Positions 5,886-9,520 of a DNA stretch of 9,520 nucleotides are shown here, one piece after another (positions within the stretch are counted from its first letter, which is position 1; each line of letters begins with the position of its first letter). The DNA is from a bacterium. GTDB lineage: Bacteria > Calditrichota > Calditrichia > RBG-13-44-9 > J042. The position numbers and the translations under genes are program-made. The notes under the pieces were generated by a model. That model was given only the letters and a program-made list of their open reading frames with translations, made no database searches and was not told the origin of the DNA. The stretch is from assembly GCA_015494485.1 (NCBI GenBank), contig WGBF01000071.1, positions 1-9,520 on the forward strand, given 5' to 3'.

Positions 5886-6863
5886 TTACGGGAAGTTTTT
5901 AGCACTGGCCAGTTCGTCATTTAACCACAATTCCAGCCGGACGAACCGGGGCTTGCCTTTCACCGGAAAGACCACCACACCCTCGGCTTCCTGTGCCGGC
6001 TTCAGCGTAATCCGGGAAAACGGCGGTTTGAATTCCGGTCGGGTGGTGCCGGTGTATTCTGACTCATCCGCTGCCAGCAACACAAAATTTTCCGGGGATA
6101 CGGTAATATCCTGCGGGGTATTATTGCGCACCACTACAAAAATGGCGTACCAGTCCTTGATTCGCTTCTGGGAGGTAATTGCAATAGGATACTTCTTGCT
6201 CATGTCCAGCACATCCAATCCACCTTTGCGGGCAAGGCGTAAATATTTTTTAGCCTGTGGGTGGTCTGGTTTAAACTGGAGAGCTTTTTCCAGATAGTAT
6301 TCTGCAATTAAGTATTGACCGGGATCTTTTTTACCTTTTTTGTATGCGGCAATACCTTTGTTGAGCATGTTTTCAAAATTTTCTTCTACAAACTGTTGAT
6401 AGGCTTCTTGCGCCGCGGTGTTGGTTGGGTCCGCTTGCTGGGCTTTTTCCAGATATTCCAGCGTTTTCTGGAAGAACATTTCCCGCTGGGTGGGATTTTT
6501 GGGTGGTGTTTGTTTGTAAGCCAGTGCCACTCCCAGATACGCATCGCTTAGCGCGCGTTTAAATTCCGCATCAGGGGTTTTGGGAGCATATTTCAAACCT
6601 TCTTTGATGCGGCCTTCGTAGGCACGAATGACGTGGCGGGCCTTGAACAATTGTTCGCCTAACTTGAAATTGGCAATGGCCAGTTTTTTGCGAATGGCAT
6701 CGTTTTCCGGTTGGGCTTTTAAAGCTTCCTCATAATTCAATACCGCCTCGCCGTATTGTCTCTGCTGGAAGGCTTCGTCCCCTTTGGTAACGGGGTCTTT
6801 GCCACAGTGTAAAAATATGGCTATGGTTAAAATGGTTAAGAATGCTACATAAATTCGTTTCAT
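5886..6863 (-). CDS. TPR-containing lipoprotein with a C-terminal beta domain
   Basis: This is a 325-residue predicted exported protein. A basic-hydrophobic leader (MKRIYVAFLTILTIAIFLHC) ends at Cys20, followed by GKD, so lipidation is likely. The residue before the cysteine is His, which is unusual for a lipobox. Tetratricopeptide-like helical repeats span about 24-215; the clearest are GDEAFQQRQYGEAVLNYEEAL (28-48) with QPEN after it, the 105-146 region ending LEKAQQADPTN, and AEYYLEKALQFKPDHPQAKKY (187-207). Residues about 236-325 form a beta-rich domain (FVVVRNNTPQDITVSPENFVLL, then LKPAQEAEGVVVFPV) that recalls DUF4352-type telokin-like domains. Such proteins usually scaffold envelope complexes; no specific partner is indicated here. 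The ATG has GAGGG about 8 nt upstream. It diverges from the MBL hydrolase gene. Confidence 0.85.
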   Translation of the reverse strand: MKRIYVAFLTILTIAIFLHCGKDPVTKGDEAFQQRQYGEAVLNYEEALKAQPENDAIRKKLAIANFKLGEQLFKARHVIRAYEGRIKEGLKYAPKTPDAEFKRALSDAYLGVALAYKQTPPKNPTQREMFFQKTLEYLEKAQQADPTNTAAQEAYQQFVEENFENMLNKGIAAYKKGKKDPGQYLIAEYYLEKALQFKPDHPQAKKYLRLARKGGLDVLDMSKKYPIAITSQKRIKDWYAIFVVVRNNTPQDITVSPENFVLLAADESEYTGTTRPEFKPPFSRITLKPAQEAEGVVVFPVKGKPRFVRLELWLNDELASAKNFP

Positions 6864-6949
6864 GGGATACCCTCGATTTTTGTATTCGTTTACATTTTCG
6901 CCATAAATACCCTAAAAATTAAAAATTAGGTAAAAAGTGGTTTTAAAAA

Positions 6950-6963
6950 TAAAATGCATTTTA
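6950..6963. repeat. 14-bp perfect palindrome
   Basis: TAAAATGCATTTTA is perfectly self-complementary and lies 87 bp upstream of the lipoprotein start, a position suited to an operator. Its AT-richness means chance is a real alternative. Confidence 0.4.
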
Positions 6964-7021
6964 AGGGAATTGGGCATGAGGGGCGCAATTCATGTTCTTT
7001 GAAAAACGGTATTCACCGGGG

Positions 7022-7066
7022 TTAAACTATTTGCTCCCGGGATGCCGGGAAATGGCAACGGTTTAA
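7022..7066. other. Multi-part hairpin upstream of the MBL hydrolase gene
   Basis: Three nested stems are visible: TTAAAC/GTTTAA (7022-7027 with 7061-7066), TTGC/GCAA (7031-7034 with 7055-7058) and TCCCGG/CCGGGA (7035-7040 with 7045-7050). They are joined by a small internal loop and a 4-nt bulge and capped by GATG. No T-tract follows on either strand, so it is not a standard terminator. It may be an RNA structure or a protein-binding site; no known riboswitch class is recognised. Confidence 0.45.
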
Positions 7067-7098
7067 ATCAAAAAATATTGTTTTATAGCGAAAGTATT

Positions 7099-7127
7099 TT
7101 GCAAAAGAAAAACATTTCCTGTAAATT
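7099..7127 (+). promoter_or_regulatory. Candidate promoter of the MBL hydrolase gene
   Basis: TTGCAA (7099-7104) and TAAATT (7122-7127) are separated by 17 bp, giving a plausible sigma-70-type promoter with a start near 7134 and a leader of about 36 nt. Each hexamer has two mismatches from consensus, and the surrounding DNA is AT-rich, so the call is moderate. Confidence 0.5.
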
Positions 7128-7169
7128 CGTTAAAACAAACACCGGAATTATAATGCGTAAGGAGGGGGT

Positions 7170-7940
7170 ATGAGCGGTTCTCTAAAGATTCATTTTTTAG
7201 GCACCGGTAGCATTGTTCCCAATCCGGACCGGTCATGTAGCAGTATTTTATTGCAAACCCCCCGGGAGAATATTTTAATCGATATTGGCAGTGGTACGTT
7301 GCGGCGCATGGCGGAGCAGGGTATTGACCCCACGGGTATTACGTACATCTTCATTACCCATTTTCATCCGGACCATACGGGTGACCTGGTACCCTTTCTG
7401 TTTCAATTGCGGAATTTGCCCCTGCCGGAAGACCATTCACTCCGGGTATGGGGACCGCGGGGGTTTTTAAGCTTTGTGCGCCACCTGCAGGATGCGTTTG
7501 GGCGCTGGGTTCAGACGCCCACCGAAAACACGCGCTTTTACGAATTGAAGCGTCGCCTGCTGGATTTCCCCGGATTTCGCCTCATCTGGGGCAAGGTGAT
7601 TCACAAAAACGAAAGCGTGGGATTCCGCTTTGAGATTAACGGGAAAATCATCACTTTTTCCGGGGATAGCGGATATTGTCCGGAACTGATTCGCCTTTCC
7701 CGCGATGCCGACATTGCCGTGCTGGAATGTTCCCATGCCGATGAGTACGCCGTTGAAGGCCATTTAACACCCAGTTTGGCAGCCAAAATTGCCAGTGATG
7801 GTGGTGTGAAAAAGCTGATTCTTACCCATTTTTATCCCGATGCACTCCAGAGCGATATTCTCTCTGTGGCACAGAAGTATTTTTCCGGGGACATTGTGCT
7901 GGCTCACGATGGCCTGGATGTTGAACTTCCGCTGGAATAA
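7170..7940 (+). CDS. MBL-fold metal-dependent hydrolase, RNase Z-like
   Basis: This 256-residue metallo-beta-lactamase-fold protein most resembles the RNase Z/ElaC branch in its metal site. FLGTGS (9-14) opens the fold. THFHPDHTGD gives the HxHxDH motif (His64, His66, Asp68, His69). His145 (VIHKNESVGFRF), Asp166 (FSGDSGY), His198 (GHLTP) and His220 (LTHFYP) complete a two-metal centre. The spacing from His145 to Asp166 is only 21 residues, which leaves no room for the tRNA-binding exosite arm of true RNase Z, and the protein is shorter than the roughly 300 residues of that enzyme. A phosphodiesterase or other hydrolase acting on a small substrate is therefore more likely than tRNA 3' processing. 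AAGGAGG (7159-7165) precedes the ATG. The GDPD gene follows in the same direction. Confidence 0.88.
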   Translation: MSGSLKIHFLGTGSIVPNPDRSCSSILLQTPRENILIDIGSGTLRRMAEQGIDPTGITYIFITHFHPDHTGDLVPFLFQLRNLPLPEDHSLRVWGPRGFLSFVRHLQDAFGRWVQTPTENTRFYELKRRLLDFPGFRLIWGKVIHKNESVGFRFEINGKIITFSGDSGYCPELIRLSRDADIAVLECSHADEYAVEGHLTPSLAAKIASDGGVKKLILTHFYPDALQSDILSVAQKYFSGDIVLAHDGLDVELPLE

Positions 7941-8012
7941 CAGTCCCTCAATAGCGGTGATGTGCGCCGGACTATTGGAAAGCAACACCTTCTGTTATAT
8001 ATTTCAACCTTC

Positions 8013-8789
8013 ATGAAAAGCGGGCAAGAACATACAGTGGAATTTTCGGCAAAAAATAAACCGCTCATCTTTGCCCATCGGGGGGCACACGCTGTGGAGC
8101 CGGAAAATTCCCTGGAAGCGTTTCAGCTGGCGCTGGAAATGGGGTGCGATGGCATCGAACTGGATGTCCGCCTGACGGCCAACGCTGAATTTGTGGTGTT
8201 CCATGACCGACGCCTGAAACGCATGACCGGTGACCGGAATCGGATAGACAAGGTAAGCTCCCATTATCTGGAAAACCTGTCGTTAAACGGAGATCCTGAG
8301 GTCAAAATTCCCACCCTGGAGGCGGTGCTGGAATTGGTTGGGGACAGGGCCTGGCTGAATCTGGAAATTAAGCCGCGGCTGTTTCATAAAAATGGCGCAT
8401 TGAATAAGCTCATTGGAGTGTTGCGCCAGTTTGGCCTGAAGGACAATGTGATTATTTCTTCTTTTAATTATAAAATACTGCGTGAATTTCACCAGCTGGC
8501 GCCGGATTACCATCTGGGGTTTATTTACCGCCACCGGATTTATGCCGCTTTTATTGACACCCGCATTTTAACCTCATTGCACCCCCATCATCACCTGGTA
8601 AATGCCCGCTATCTGGAATCCGCCTGGAAACGCGGACTAAAAGTACTGACCTGGACTGTGGATAAAGAAAAGACCATTCGCAAGATGATTGAGTTAGGGG
8701 TGGACGCCATTATTACCGATAATCCCGAAACCGCGCTGGAGATAAAAAAAGCGATGAAACCGCACCAAATTCCCGTGCACACGGAATGA
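8013..8789 (+). CDS. Glycerophosphodiester phosphodiesterase (GDPD family)
   Basis: This 258-residue TIM-barrel enzyme is expected to split glycerophosphodiesters into glycerol 3-phosphate and an alcohol, recycling phospholipid head groups. The family signature is clear: FAHRGAHAVEPENSLEAF with His22, Arg23 and Glu31-Asn32, CDGIELDVRLT with Glu49 and Asp51, and VFHDRRLKRMTG with the second catalytic His64. IPTLEAVLEL, LEIKP, IISSFN and, near the C-terminus, LTWTVDKEKTIRKMIELGVDAIITDNP follow. There is no signal peptide, so it should be cytoplasmic. The ATG at 8013 gives the family's usual N-terminus, but it lacks a good ribosome binding site; an in-frame GTG at 7962 would add 17 residues. It lies 72 nt after the MBL hydrolase gene and 3 nt before queG, suggesting one transcription unit. 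Confidence 0.93.
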   Translation: MKSGQEHTVEFSAKNKPLIFAHRGAHAVEPENSLEAFQLALEMGCDGIELDVRLTANAEFVVFHDRRLKRMTGDRNRIDKVSSHYLENLSLNGDPEVKIPTLEAVLELVGDRAWLNLEIKPRLFHKNGALNKLIGVLRQFGLKDNVIISSFNYKILREFHQLAPDYHLGFIYRHRIYAAFIDTRILTSLHPHHHLVNARYLESAWKRGLKVLTWTVDKEKTIRKMIELGVDAIITDNPETALEIKKAMKPHQIPVHTE

Positions 8790-8792
8790 CCC

Positions 8793-9520
8793 ATGTCCGC
8801 GCCATCAGTCCGCCAGGATTTGCATGCCCTTAAGGAAGATATTCGCCGCATGGCCACCGCGCTGGGGTTCGATGCGGTGGGGATTACTTCTGCAGAACCA
8901 CTGGAAGATCAGCGTAAACTGTGGCGATGGTGGCTGGGGAAAAACTATTATGGCACCATGCACTGGCTTCTGGAAAGCGGTGAACGCCGGTTAGACCCTC
9001 GCAGTTACTGGCCGCAGGCCCAATCGGTGGTAGTTGTGGCGCTGAATTACTTCCGCAGTGATGAGCCGGTGGAACGGCCACCCCATGAAGGGAACATTTC
9101 CATATATGCCCGGGGGCGGGATTACCACCGGGTCATCCGTAAAAAATTGAAGCGTTTGTTGCAGGGCATTCAACAGCAGGTGCCGGAAGCTGAGGGACGG
9201 CCGGCGGTGGATTCGTTTCCGTTGGCGGAAAAACCCCTCGCCGTGCGGGCGGGCCTGGGGTGGCAGGGGAAGCACACCAACGTTATCCTGAAAGGGAGAG
9301 GGTCGTACTATTTCCTGGGTGAACTGTTGTTAAACCTGCCGTTGCCCCCGGATTCCCCTTTTGAAGCCGACCATTGCGGAACGTGCACCCGCTGTATGGA
9401 TGCCTGCCCCACGGATGCCATTGTAGAGCCGTATGTTCTGGATGCTCGTAAATGTATTTCCTACCTGACGATTGAGCATGAGGGGGATATTGCACCTCAG
9501 CTGGCCGCCCGGATGGGCAA
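8793..9520 (+). CDS. queG: Epoxyqueuosine reductase QueG (5' part, cut by the window edge)
   Basis: QueG is the cobalamin- and iron-sulfur-dependent enzyme that reduces epoxyqueuosine to queuosine in the wobble base of certain tRNAs. The 242 codons in the window show ALGFDAVGI at 23-31, YARGRDYHRVIRKKL at 105-119, VDSFPLAEKPLAVRAGLGWQGKHTN at 139-163 (Asp140 is the expected proton donor) and the first [4Fe-4S] motif CGTCTRCMDACP (Cys195, 198, 201, 205), then LDARKCISYLTIEH. The second iron-sulfur cluster and the C-terminal helical domain would lie beyond 9520. SFPLAE replaces the more usual SAPVLE in the conserved block. The ATG at 8793 is 3 nt after the GDPD stop and has only a weak ribosome binding site, which suggests coupling to the gene before it. 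Confidence 0.95.
   Translation, partial: MSAPSVRQDLHALKEDIRRMATALGFDAVGITSAEPLEDQRKLWRWWLGKNYYGTMHWLLESGERRLDPRSYWPQAQSVVVVALNYFRSDEPVERPPHEGNISIYARGRDYHRVIRKKLKRLLQGIQQQVPEAEGRPAVDSFPLAEKPLAVRAGLGWQGKHTNVILKGRGSYYFLGELLLNLPLPPDSPFEADHCGTCTRCMDACPTDAIVEPYVLDARKCISYLTIEHEGDIAPQLAARMG

Larger units (their letters stand above)
6864..7169. other. Divergent AT-rich intergenic region
   Basis: This 306-bp stretch separates the lipoprotein gene (minus) from the MBL hydrolase gene (plus). I see no gene in it. It holds several inverted repeats: CCTAA-10 nt-TTAGG (6911-6930), the 14-bp palindrome TAAAATGCATTTTA (6950-6963), GAATTG-13 nt-CAATTC (6967-6991) and a larger hairpin at 7022-7066. A plus-strand promoter candidate lies near its right end. 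No convincing promoter for the lipoprotein gene was found. Confidence 0.75.

Noticed and set aside
7149..7154. TATAAT just before the MBL hydrolase gene, as a -10 box
   Set aside because: Transcription would start inside the ribosome binding site, and the matching -35 region is poor.
1..9520. CRISPR array, insertion sequence, tRNA or rRNA genes
   Set aside because: No regularly spaced repeats, transposase-like protein, cloverleaf or rRNA-like stretch was seen on either strand.

Overview
The window comes from a Gram-negative-type bacterium of moderate GC content. It carries a lipoprotein with a sec-type leader, sigma-70-like promoters and strong AGGAGG ribosome binding sites. The mix of a PhaR/phasin pair, a UbiB/ABC1-family kinase, a TPR lipoprotein and QueG does not fix the phylum. 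The non-proteobacterial flavour of the enolase and the lipoprotein makes an FCB-type lineage (for example Calditrichota/KSB1) a guess only.

Layout. Seven genes from 6863 down to 23 are on the minus strand. Three genes from 7170 to the right edge are on the plus strand. They diverge from a 306-bp AT-rich intergenic region full of inverted repeats. In transcription order the minus strand holds: a TPR lipoprotein; enolase (eno) closed by an intrinsic terminator; phaR and a phasin gene as a two-gene operon with its own promoter and terminator; and a possible operon of a UbiB/ABC1 kinase-like membrane protein, an alpha/beta-hydrolase (lipase-like) and a small four-helix membrane protein. The plus strand holds an MBL-fold hydrolase with an RNase Z-type metal site, a glycerophosphodiester phosphodiesterase, and the start of queG (epoxyqueuosine reductase), cut off by the window edge.

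Most of the genes look like ordinary core functions. The most informative signal is in the phaR control region (4163-4315). A near-consensus promoter on the minus strand (TTGACA, 17 bp, TATATT) is covered by three copies of a 17-bp palindromic element, ATAACGCA-C-TGCGTTAT and variants. One copy lies upstream of -35, one fills the spacer and one lies over the predicted start point. A fourth copy sits in the leader just before the phaR ribosome binding site. This is what an autorepressed PHA-granule regulatory switch would look like: PhaR represses its own promoter and the phasin gene behind it, and is drawn off when polymer granules form. No PHA synthase or precursor gene is in the window. A second possible unexplained element is a multi-part hairpin at 7022-7066 in the divergent region.
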